Part shown: positions 1 through 5,353 of the stretch, piece by piece | How positions within the stretch are numbered: the first letter of the stretch is position 1 | Layout of the letters: each line of letters starts with the position of its first letter | NCBI GenBank assembly: GCA_024644775.1 | Contig: JAHEHB010000380.1 | Coordinates: 1-5,353 of the forward strand | DNA length: 5,353 nucleotides | Direction: 5' to 3' | Origin: Deltaproteobacteria bacterium | GTDB lineage: Bacteria; Desulfobacterota; Desulfobacteria; Desulfobacterales; SURF-15 | Translations under genes and position numbers: made by a program | Notes under the pieces: generated by a model | Seen by the model: only the letters and a program-made list of their open reading frames with translations | Told to the model about the DNA's origin: nothing | Databases searched by the model: none

Positions 1-832
1 TGTACCACTTTCCATATAAAAGGTGCCAAACGATCAGTTGTGGGATGAAAACGACAAATGCCGACCCCATAAGCAATAGCAGGTCACCAATAGGTTTCCA
101 TTGGGAATCTCCCATCTTTTCGACCTTGCTGCCGGAAAAGATCTTTTTCCACCCGAGTACGATTCCGAGTGCCATCGGCCAGGTGGCGGTTTGGAAACGG
201 ATCATTACCAAAAACCCCAAGGAGGCGCCGCATGCGACGTACCATTGCGACGGTTTTTTTTGCAAGGTTTTTTCGAAAGTCAACAGAACCAACGTGGCAG
301 CAAAAAACTCCACTCCGTGTGCCATCGAACCATGCGCATAGAGATAAAATCCCAACGGTGTCGCAAAAATTAATGCCGACAGCGCTCCAACGGCCGAAAG
401 TACGGGCCAGGTTCGCCTTAAACGGATATAAAGCATCGCTAACCCTAAGCTGCCCCAGAAAGCCGTGGCTATGGCAACTGCCCATTCATAGGGTCGTGAT
501 ATACCATCGGCTCTGTCAGGCGCCCAGAGTATCACCCCCACATGTGTCGTTAAAACAAATGGGCTCCATAAAAGCGATGCGCCAATACCATAACGATTGC
601 TCGGACGACCCGTTTTCGAGGACACCGGCAGTTCTGAAAATTTATAGGGATATTGTTTAAGATCGTCAAACGCACGATAATCGTCTCCAAAATCCAAATC
701 AGCGCCTCTGAGCATGGATGCCAGGTAGACATAGTGCCCGACACCATCATTGCCGCGAATGGAGGGACGAAGGGCAACGATTGCAAAGAGGCCTAGAGAT
801 AGTACAAGAATGATTTTTTCGGTGGTTCCCAT
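1..832 (-). CDS. Partial GT-C-like polytopic membrane protein, possible glycosyltransferase (C-terminus beyond window)
   Basis: An uninterrupted frame from ATG 832 to the left edge gives 277 residues and no stop. The protein is strongly hydrophobic, with likely membrane segments near residues 7-21, 83-104, 116-136, 143-165, 171-186, 196-212, 217-227 and 249-271. After the first segment comes a long polar loop containing GNDGVGHYVYLAS (27-39) and LDFGDDYRAF (46-55), then TGRPSNRYGIG (74-84). An Asp (Asp29) just after the first helix, followed by a helix-rich body, fits GT-C glycosyltransferases of the PMT/ArnT type, which use lipid-linked sugars. This family call is tentative, and donor and acceptor are unknown. 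The start is 14 bases after the selenoprotein stop and has only a weak ribosome site (GAAG), so co-transcription is likely but a shared function is not established. Confidence 0.8.
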   Translation of the reverse strand, partial: MGTTEKIILVLSLGLFAIVALRPSIRGNDGVGHYVYLASMLRGADLDFGDDYRAFDDLKQYPYKFSELPVSSKTGRPSNRYGIGASLLWSPFVLTTHVGVILWAPDRADGISRPYEWAVAIATAFWGSLGLAMLYIRLRRTWPVLSAVGALSALIFATPLGFYLYAHGSMAHGVEFFAATLVLLTFEKTLQKKPSQWYVACGASLGFLVMIRFQTATWPMALGIVLGWKKIFSGSKVEKMGDSQWKPIGDLLLLMGSAFVVFIPQLIVWHLLYGKWY

Positions 833-846
833 GTCGCTTCACGCGT

Positions 847-2085
847 TTAATCGTTGAAGCGATGGAGCTGGTTTTTGGGTATGAGAAAATTGGCCGCTCG
901 CTTAAGATTCTCGTCGGTGCTATCCGCACAAATACAGCGCGCCTGGTTGATCATATGGGCTGCCGTGGTCTGACCCCAGAACCAATCGGCCAGACTTGCG
1001 CTGTCTGTTGGCTGCCCCGGTTGAATGGTTATCGCCTCTACATAATATGCTTTTAGATCTTCAACAGTTAGCTTTAGGACAGTCGCCAAAGATGCGCCCG
1101 GTCGCGGATTTACCGTGTTTTCATTGTTAATAAAACTATCATTTTTGATAAAGCGACCAAGGAATTCCACTATTTTATCGAGTGGAAGTCCCGTTGAATT
1201 GGCGGTTGTACGCCCTCGTTTTTCCAATGATAAATCATACCAATTTTGCATCTGTGACAATTCCTGCCGAAAGGCAGATAAGAGACCTTCGATTTCGGTA
1301 ATCGTTTCTGTGTGGGGACTGAAATCAACAGGACATGCCGGCGGACCGCCATCTGTTTTTTTGAAAGGTGCGTCCTTTGGGAAATCTTCCAGCACCGGTC
1401 CTTTTTTGGCTTCCAGTAGTTTGAGAGCATGAAGTACCACCTGGGTTTGAAAGTCCGGATCGTTCGGCAAACCCAGAGGGCGACCTAGGTCGAAGGGCAC
1501 CCACAAAGCCCGGGGGGGGGTTATTTGTGCGGTATGTTCCCGAATCAGGCTGATCTGAGTGGTGGCCAAACCGTCTTTTTCTAGGTAGTGTGCCAGCCCG
1601 CCCACGGCGCGCGTGCAATTCGGTCAAACCGGCACCAGTAGCACCGCATTCACGCCGTCGTTTTTCAGGATCTCGGATACCCCCTTTGCGGTCATTTCCA
1701 TTTTCTGGGGTTCGGTGGCACCCATAAATGCGTAATGATAATTGGCGACGCCTCCAATGATATGTTGTTCAGCCAATTCTCTTAGACGATCAAGTGGAAA
1801 GACGACATTCCAGTCTTGTTGGAAACCGGTACGATCAAAATTTGCGGAGATGTGGCTCATCACAAGTTCGTTGGCCGGGGTGTCTGCCGGAACGATCCGA
1901 TAGTCGGTGGCTCCCGGTTCAAAGGGCCGGTCATTTTGGCGATGAAGCCCGGCAGTGGAAATGAGTGCGACCCTGCATTGTTTAAGTGGGGGAGGGATTA
2001 CCCATGGTGTCGACGGATAAGTGGGGCAGGGTAGGGACAGAAGATGGGATCTTTCCTCCTCCGTCATCCGGTCCAAGCGTGCCAT
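847..2085 (-). CDS. GrdB-family selenoprotein with in-frame TGA read as selenocysteine
   Basis: One gene of 412 residues interrupted by a single TGA at codon 154. It belongs to the glycine/sarcosine/betaine/D-proline reductase B-type family. The N-terminal domain has LPCPTYPSTPW (18-28), VALISTAGLH (39-48) and SHISANFDRTGF (77-88), then NVVFPLDRLRELA (93-105) and YAFMGATEP (118-126). The redox motif UPNCT is at 154-158, matching the family pattern UxxCT, with Cys157 as likely partner of the selenium. After it come PPRALWVPFDLGRPLG (190-205) and a roughly 150-residue C-terminal part with WFWGQTTA (368-375) whose function I do not know. Classical GrdB cleaves C-N bonds of glycine-type substrates together with GrdA and other subunits, none of which is present here, so the reaction is uncertain. 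The start at 2085 is supported by GGAGG four bases upstream. Stop is TAA at 849-847. It needs host SelA, SelB, SelC and SelD. Confidence 0.9.
1591..1617 (-). promoter_or_regulatory. Putative bacterial SECIS hairpin
   Basis: Immediately after the UGA and a six-base spacer, two 12-base arms (1617-1606 and 1602-1591) can pair around a GUG apical loop at 1605-1603. Nine of the twelve positions pair, in blocks of four (next to the loop), two and three. The blocks are separated by a G-G mismatch and by a two-base A-G/C-U internal loop. The loop's first G lies 18 bases after the UGA, within the range known for bacterial SECIS elements, where a G at the loop start contacts SelB. The structure was paired by eye; no folding energy was computed. 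Because it lies inside the coding frame it also encodes residues 157-165. Confidence 0.65.
1624..1626 (-). other. Selenocysteine codon (UGA) of the GrdB-family protein
   Basis: TGA at codon 154 of the 2085-847 frame. Reading resumes in exactly the same frame with Pro-Asn-Cys-Thr-Arg and stays open for 258 codons, with recognisable family sequence on both sides. There is no frame change, so this is recoding and not a frameshift. The codon stands where GrdB-type selenoproteins carry selenocysteine and where selenium-free relatives carry cysteine. Confidence 0.9.
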
Positions 2086-2089
2086 AGAG

Positions 2090-2094
2090 CCTCC
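2090..2094 (-). promoter_or_regulatory. Shine-Dalgarno of the selenoprotein gene
   Basis: GGAGG sits four bases before the ATG at 2085, inside the 21-base gap after the TAA of the glycerate dehydrogenase-like gene. The spacing is a little short but the match is strong. It favours ATG 2085 over the in-frame ATG six codons later. Confidence 0.7.
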
Positions 2095-2106
2095 ATAACT
2101 GATCGG

Positions 2107-3087
2107 TTACAGGTATTTTGTCTTCCCCGAATTATTCACAACATTGCGCGGCATTTCGTTAAGAAATGCTTTTATATTGTCTACGGTCTCTTTCATGAGC
2201 CGGCGCCGGGCATCCAAAGTGGCCCAGGCGATATGGGGTGTCAAAATAACATTTTTCGCGCGAAGTAACGGGTTATCCGGCTGAATGGGTTCAGAGGACA
2301 CCACATCCAGTGCTGCGCCGGCGATCCGCCCCTCGTTTAACGCCTCTGCGAGATCCGCTTCATTTACAAGCCCGCCCCGGGAAGCATTGATTAGAAACGC
2401 ACTTTTTTTCATCCGGTCAAGAAGCGTCCGATTGACAAAACCGGTATTTTCCGAAGTCTGGTTGCAGTTGAGGCTAATAATATCGGACTTTGAAAATACA
2501 CCCTCTAAATTTTCCCAGGTAAAGGAGGAAAAAGGCGGATCTTCACCGTTATAAGGATCATAGGCAATCACATCCATTTGAAACGCATGTGCAAGCTCTC
2601 CGATTCGGCGCCCGATTCTACCAAATCCAACAATTCCCATGGTTCTGCCTGAAAGCTCAAAGAGTGGTTTTTTCCAAAAACTCCAATCCGGCTGATTGCC
2701 CCATTCCCCTTGTTTTACGGCTGCATCATGAAGCGCCGGTTGGCGAGCCAATTGCAAAACCAGGGAGAAAACGTACTGGGCGACCGTTTCTGTTGCATAC
2801 ACCGGAACATTGCAGACCGGAATCCCTCGTTCTCTGGCAGCTTCGACGTCAACGATGTCATATCCCGTGGCGGTTACCGCAATAAATTTAAGTTCCGGAA
2901 GCCACTCCATGTCTTGGCGACGGATGGGAACCTTATTGGTTACAATGATATCGGCATCGTTGATGCGGCTTACAATATCAGTGCCATTTGTTCTGTCGTA
3001 AATCGTCAGTTCTCCCAAGGTACGAATCTCGTCCCATGGGTTGTCTCCAGGATTTAGTGTATATCCATCTAGTGCAACGATTTTCAT
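2107..3087 (-). CDS. D-2-hydroxyacid dehydrogenase, glycerate dehydrogenase/hydroxypyruvate reductase-like
   Basis: A complete 326-residue NAD-dependent dehydrogenase beginning MKIVALDGYTLNPGD, a start characteristic of the glycerate dehydrogenase/hydroxypyruvate-glyoxylate reductase branch. The substrate loop ATGYD is at 73-77, the dinucleotide motif GFGRIG at 154-159, and Asp177 ends the second Rossmann strand. The catalytic residues are Arg237 (NASRGG), Glu266 (SSEP) and His285 (TPHIA). Likely reactions are hydroxypyruvate to D-glycerate or glyoxylate to glycolate; the substrate is inferred from family only. The frame could begin 17 codons further upstream at 3138. The ATG at 3087 is preferred because the family starts there, GAAAGG lies 11 bases upstream, and the candidate promoter would start transcription inside the longer version. 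It belongs to a different branch from the dehydrogenase at 4331-5308, so the pair is not a recent duplication. The selenoprotein gene follows after 21 bases. Confidence 0.93.
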   Translation of the reverse strand: MKIVALDGYTLNPGDNPWDEIRTLGELTIYDRTNGTDIVSRINDADIIVTNKVPIRRQDMEWLPELKFIAVTATGYDIVDVEAARERGIPVCNVPVYATETVAQYVFSLVLQLARQPALHDAAVKQGEWGNQPDWSFWKKPLFELSGRTMGIVGFGRIGRRIGELAHAFQMDVIAYDPYNGEDPPFSSFTWENLEGVFSKSDIISLNCNQTSENTGFVNRTLLDRMKKSAFLINASRGGLVNEADLAEALNEGRIAGAALDVVSSEPIQPDNPLLRAKNVILTPHIAWATLDARRRLMKETVDNIKAFLNEMPRNVVNNSGKTKYL

Positions 3088-3126
3088 AAAAATAGTTACC
3101 TTTCTTCGATTCTGTTGTTTTACGGT

Positions 3127-3154
3127 CCTATAATCCAAACAAAGGTAAGGTCAA
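3127..3154 (-). promoter_or_regulatory. Candidate sigma-70-type promoter for the second dehydrogenase and selenoprotein
   Basis: On the minus strand, TTGACC (3154-3149, five of six matches to the -35 consensus) is separated by 16 bases from TATAGG (3132-3127, four of six matches to the -10). Transcription would begin near 3120, giving a leader of roughly 30 bases before the ATG at 3087. It lies between the inverted repeat and the gene, where an internal operon promoter would be useful. Such matches arise by chance fairly often, so this is a candidate only. Confidence 0.4.
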
Positions 3155-3172
3155 TTTTATCGCCTTGTCTTC

Positions 3173-3270
3173 CACCCTCAATCCCTCCCACCCGGGGAGG
3201 GAAGTTTTAGCTCCTCTCTTTGTCGAAGATCCAGCCCCAAGATGGGGACGGGGGAGGCTGGGTGGGGGTG
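3173..3270. repeat. GC-rich imperfect inverted repeat, two related units facing each other
   Basis: Within the 278-base gap between the propeller gene and the second dehydrogenase lie two related units in opposite orientation. Each begins CACCC(T/C)CA, continues into a CCTCCC tract and closes with a small internal hairpin. The left unit (3173-3204) contains CCCTCCC/GGGAGGG at 3183-3189 and 3195-3201, a seven-pair stem with a five-base loop. The right unit, read on the minus strand from 3270 to about 3229, contains a CCCC/GGGG stem at 3235-3247. The layout resembles dispersed REP- or MITE-like intergenic repeats; whether it recurs elsewhere in the genome cannot be seen here. Neither hairpin is followed by a T-run in either direction, so it is not a classical intrinsic terminator. 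The rest of the gap next to the propeller gene (3271-3365) is AT-rich and shows no gene. Confidence 0.6.
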
Positions 3271-3365
3271 AAAAAGAGGGTTAAAAACATCATCCTTTTT
3301 GTCGGTTATAGTTGCATTGTTTTATATGCTTCATTGTCAAAAGATAAGACGTTTACCACAGATTC

Positions 3366-4319
3366 CTATTTTTTTCGAATCAATTTCCTGAAACACGGGA
3401 GTTCCCGTGGCGGATCCAGATTTTTTCCGATGGAGGTATACGAAACTTCACCAACATACAGATCACCCTTTGAATCCATGGCGATGCCGTGAGGGGCAAC
3501 AAACTGATGGGGCTTCTCCCCCCACCGGATGTCTCCCAGCCGCGCAAGACGCTCCCTTTTCAGGTTATAGATGCTTATCCGGGGTCCCAGATTAGGGTAC
3601 TTCGCATTGAATCCATACTGCGGGGGAAGCTCTCCAATATAGACCAACGGCTCGCCGTTTGTGTCGATGTGGAAACCACAGGGGCGATGTAGGTCATGCC
3701 AGATGGTTTCAAGTTTTCCGTTTGCGTCGAAAATTTGAATTCGGTGATTTTCCCGGTCCGCTACGTATACATACCCATCTTGATCGGTGCAGACGCTGTG
3801 GGGGAGGTTAAATTCTCCAGGATCACTGCCGGGTGCCCCCCAAGAAAAAAGATATTTACCGTCCGGAGTATACTTATGCACCCTGGAGTTGCCGTAACCA
3901 TCGGATATATATAGGTCACCGGTCTTGGGATCCAGGGCTACTTTCGTGGGCAGATTGAAGGGTTCGCCCCCTTGAAACGGTGCGGCCTTGCCGGGTGTGC
4001 CAAGGGTCATTAACAGTTTCCCCTCCAGTGTGTATTTGTAAGTCGCATGGGCATGATCATCGGTACAGTACAGCATATCATCCGGCCCGATGGTTATTCC
4101 ATGGGGTCTCTTAAATTGTCCTTCTCCCCACGATGTTAGGAAATTTCCTTCCCGATCAAACACCATTAGGGGGTGCTCACCGCGATTAAAAACATAGACA
4201 CGATCCTTTGAATCGACTGACACATCGACCACTTCAAGAAATGTCCAACCATCTGGGAGTTTAGCCCAATCCACTGATACATCATATGTATAATCACCAG
4301 AGCCGACTTCAGTTGCCAT
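3366..4319 (-). CDS. NHL-repeat six-bladed propeller protein, peptidyl-alpha-hydroxyglycine alpha-amidating lyase-like
   Basis: A complete 317-residue beta-propeller. Recurrent NHL-type blades end in a strand-turn pattern such as VFDREGNFL (53-61), KYTLEGKLL (95-103), KYTPDGKYL (149-157) and IFDANGKL (196-203). Three histidines sit in equivalent blade positions: His73 (RPHGI), His174 (LPHSV) and His277 (APHGIA). DGYGNSRV at 140-147 resembles the DGYxNSR stretch carrying the catalytic tyrosine of animal PAL. In PAL, three histidines bind zinc and the enzyme splits peptidyl-alpha-hydroxyglycine into a peptide amide and glyoxylate. The resemblance is seen in the sequence; the reaction here is inferred. 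There is no signal peptide or membrane segment, so a cytoplasmic location is likely, unlike secreted animal PAL. The true substrate is probably a small molecule, and a non-catalytic binding propeller cannot be excluded. It follows the first dehydrogenase by 11 bases; a 278-base gap follows. Confidence 0.88.
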   Translation of the reverse strand: MATEVGSGDYTYDVSVDWAKLPDGWTFLEVVDVSVDSKDRVYVFNRGEHPLMVFDREGNFLTSWGEGQFKRPHGITIGPDDMLYCTDDHAHATYKYTLEGKLLMTLGTPGKAAPFQGGEPFNLPTKVALDPKTGDLYISDGYGNSRVHKYTPDGKYLFSWGAPGSDPGEFNLPHSVCTDQDGYVYVADRENHRIQIFDANGKLETIWHDLHRPCGFHIDTNGEPLVYIGELPPQYGFNAKYPNLGPRISIYNLKRERLARLGDIRWGEKPHQFVAPHGIAMDSKGDLYVGEVSYTSIGKNLDPPRELPCFRKLIRKK

Positions 4320-4326
4320 GTTATAT

Positions 4327-4332
4327 CCTCCT
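4327..4332 (-). promoter_or_regulatory. Strong Shine-Dalgarno of the NHL-repeat gene, overlapping the upstream stop codon
   Basis: A perfect AGGAGG lies seven bases before the ATG at 4319 and shares bases with the TAG stop codon (4333-4331) of the preceding dehydrogenase. This fixes the start of the NHL-repeat gene. It also suggests translational coupling, because ribosomes terminating the dehydrogenase finish on the next gene's binding site. Confidence 0.85.
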
Positions 4333-5308
4333 AATCGTAAATTTCAGGGTTAATCGGATTCAACGGCCGCTCGCCGCCGAGGACACGAACAATTTCCTCT
4401 GCCGCTTGAGTGGCCATCCGAATTGCCGATTCTTTTGCACCACTTCCCAAATGTGGCGTAACGAGTACATTATTTAGCCCAAGTAACGGCGTATGGTTCG
4501 GATGGGGTGGTTCTTTCAAGAAAACATCCAATCCAGCCCCTTTTATCCAATTTTCGGTTAATGCTTTGTAAAGATCTGTCTCATTGATAATCCCCCCCCG
4601 AGCTGTATTGATGATGAACGCATCGTCTTTCATTGCGCGAAGTTCTTTTTCCGATATCATGTTTTCTGTGAGTTCCGTGAGCGGGGCATGAATGGTGACA
4701 AAATCAGACGCTTTCAGTAACGCATTCAGATCGCCTAGGAGTTCCGTGTTGAATTGTTGTGCATACTCTACAGTAATGAAAGGATCGTATGCGAGCACTG
4801 TCATGTTAAAACCGAGAGACGACCTGCGGGCTACCCGACTCCCGATTCGACCAAGGCCGATGATACCTATGGTTTTTTCTCCCAATTCGACCCCTGTATA
4901 GTGCGCTCTTTTTGTGTATTGTCCCGCCTTGAGATCACGATCAGCCTTCAGCAGGTTTCGCGCCAAGGCCATCATCATCGTCAAGGCAAGCTCAGCAACG
5001 GAATCTGAATTTGCCCCCGGTGTAATGGTGATCGGAATTTTCATTTCTGTTGCAGCGACCACATCGATTTTATCGACGCCAACACCATGCTTGGAAATAA
5101 TTTCCAGTTTCGGCGCGTTCTGAATCATTTCCCGGGTTACTGCAGCCCCTCGAACCATAATGGCGCTGGCATCCTTAAGGGTGTCACGTACGGTTTCCTC
5201 GGACGTATGTCCATCAAAATTTATGGTCTCGATGAGATCAGAGGTTCCCAATATTTGAAGACCGCTGTCATCGATATGCTCTACAACGATCGCCTTTTTT
5301 CTGCTCAT
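4331..5308 (-). CDS. D-2-hydroxyacid dehydrogenase, phosphoglycerate dehydrogenase-like, no ACT domain
   Basis: A complete 325-residue NAD-dependent D-2-hydroxyacid dehydrogenase that would interconvert a 2-oxo acid and a D-2-hydroxy acid in the cytoplasm. The substrate-domain loop HGVGVDKID is at residues 74-82. The nucleotide-binding motif GLGRIG is at 151-156, followed by Asp175 at the end of the second Rossmann strand, which favours NAD over NADP. The catalytic triad is visible: Arg237 in NTARGG, Glu266 in KEPP and His286 in TPHLG. The protein ends soon after the catalytic fold, so it lacks the regulatory ACT domain of long SerA enzymes. The exact substrate (3-phosphoglycerate, hydroxypyruvate, sulfolactate or another) cannot be read from sequence. 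ATG at 5308 fits the family N-terminus, but its ribosome site is weak (GGATGG, seven bases upstream). The frame is also open back to the window edge, so a longer start is not excluded. It stops with TAG, 11 bases before the NHL-repeat gene. Confidence 0.93.
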   Translation of the reverse strand: MSRKKAIVVEHIDDSGLQILGTSDLIETINFDGHTSEETVRDTLKDASAIMVRGAAVTREMIQNAPKLEIISKHGVGVDKIDVVAATEMKIPITITPGANSDSVAELALTMMMALARNLLKADRDLKAGQYTKRAHYTGVELGEKTIGIIGLGRIGSRVARRSSLGFNMTVLAYDPFITVEYAQQFNTELLGDLNALLKASDFVTIHAPLTELTENMISEKELRAMKDDAFIINTARGGIINETDLYKALTENWIKGAGLDVFLKEPPHPNHTPLLGLNNVLVTPHLGSGAKESAIRMATQAAEEIVRVLGGERPLNPINPEIYD

Positions 5309-5353
5309 AGTTTCGCCATCCGTTTGTGGGGTCGAGTCAATCGGTTTTTTTCC

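Noticed and set aside
84..660. Open frames on both strands within 84-660, including a plus-strand frame of 163 codons at 169-660
   Set aside because: Their products are low-complexity, rich in Arg and Pro, with no family features. They overlap the long hydrophobic minus-strand frame 832-1, which encodes a coherent membrane protein.
847..1605. Independent 252-residue gene starting at GTG 1605
   Set aside because: The GTG is the loop of the SECIS-like hairpin, there is no ribosome-binding site upstream, and the family similarity begins before it, so it is the downstream part of the selenoprotein.
1606..1626. Reading the TGA as a nonsense mutation that makes the GrdB-like gene a pseudogene
   Set aside because: The frame is identical on both sides, the remaining 258 codons are intact, and the TGA sits exactly at the U of UxxCT with a SECIS-like hairpin behind it. 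Random decay would rarely hit that position alone.
3088..3138. Longer start of the second dehydrogenase at 3138
   Set aside because: The extra 17 residues are polar and not part of the family, which starts at MKIVALDGYT. The candidate promoter elements would fall inside or next to this extension.
3175..3208. Rho-independent terminator at the CCCTCCC/GGGAGGG hairpin
   Set aside because: The minus-strand sequence after the stem (GATTGAGGG) has no U-run, and on the plus strand there is no gene upstream to terminate, with only four Ts following.
3300..3345. TTGACA-containing promoter on the minus strand near 3342-3337
   Set aside because: No -10-like hexamer lies 16-18 bases downstream. The nearest TATA-like sequences are 8 and 24 bases away.
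3220..3492. Plus-strand frame of 90 codons across the inverted repeat
   Set aside because: It begins inside the GC-rich repeat, runs antisense into the propeller gene, and has no recognisable product or ribosome site.
1..5353. tRNA, rRNA, CRISPR array, insertion sequence or transposase
   Set aside because: I looked for repeats with regular spacing, terminal inverted repeats flanking a transposase frame, and tRNA-like cloverleaf arms, and saw none.

Overview
All convincing genes in this window lie on the minus strand and read from right to left. In transcription order they are: a D-2-hydroxyacid dehydrogenase of the phosphoglycerate dehydrogenase type (5308-4331); a cytoplasmic NHL-repeat beta-propeller resembling peptidyl-alpha-hydroxyglycine alpha-amidating lyase (4319-3366); a 278-base gap with a GC-rich inverted repeat and a candidate promoter; a second, clearly different D-2-hydroxyacid dehydrogenase of the glycerate dehydrogenase/hydroxypyruvate reductase type (3087-2107); a GrdB-family (glycine/sarcosine/betaine/D-proline reductase) selenoprotein (2085-847); and the first 277 codons of a GT-C-like integral membrane protein that runs off the left edge (832-1). 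Except across the repeat-bearing gap, spacings are only 11-21 bases, so the genes probably form one operon, or two consecutive ones.

The central observation is that the selenoprotein gene looks broken when read with the standard code. A 153-codon frame ends at TGA (1626-1624), and the same frame continues without interruption for 258 more codons. The TGA falls exactly in the U-P-N-C-T motif expected for GrdB-type selenoproteins (UxxCT). It is followed by a hairpin with a G-first apical loop at the distance expected of a bacterial SECIS element. This should be annotated as one 412-residue selenoprotein, not as a pseudogene or two genes.

The organism is therefore probably a bacterium that decodes selenocysteine. 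Intermediate base composition, the lone GrdB-like selenoprotein and the GC-rich intergenic repeat would suit Desulfobacterota or related environmental lineages. That assignment is inference; no marker gene is present.

Functionally, the cluster suggests metabolism of small 2-oxo/2-hydroxy acids and glycine-type amines. PAL enzymes release glyoxylate from alpha-hydroxyglycine compounds, glycerate/glyoxylate reductases reduce glyoxylate or hydroxypyruvate, and GrdB-type proteins bind and cleave C-N bonds of glycine derivatives. No partner subunits of a classical glycine reductase (GrdA, GrdC/D, GrdE) are present in the window, so the selenoprotein may do a different redox job. The membrane protein at the left edge may belong to an unrelated function.
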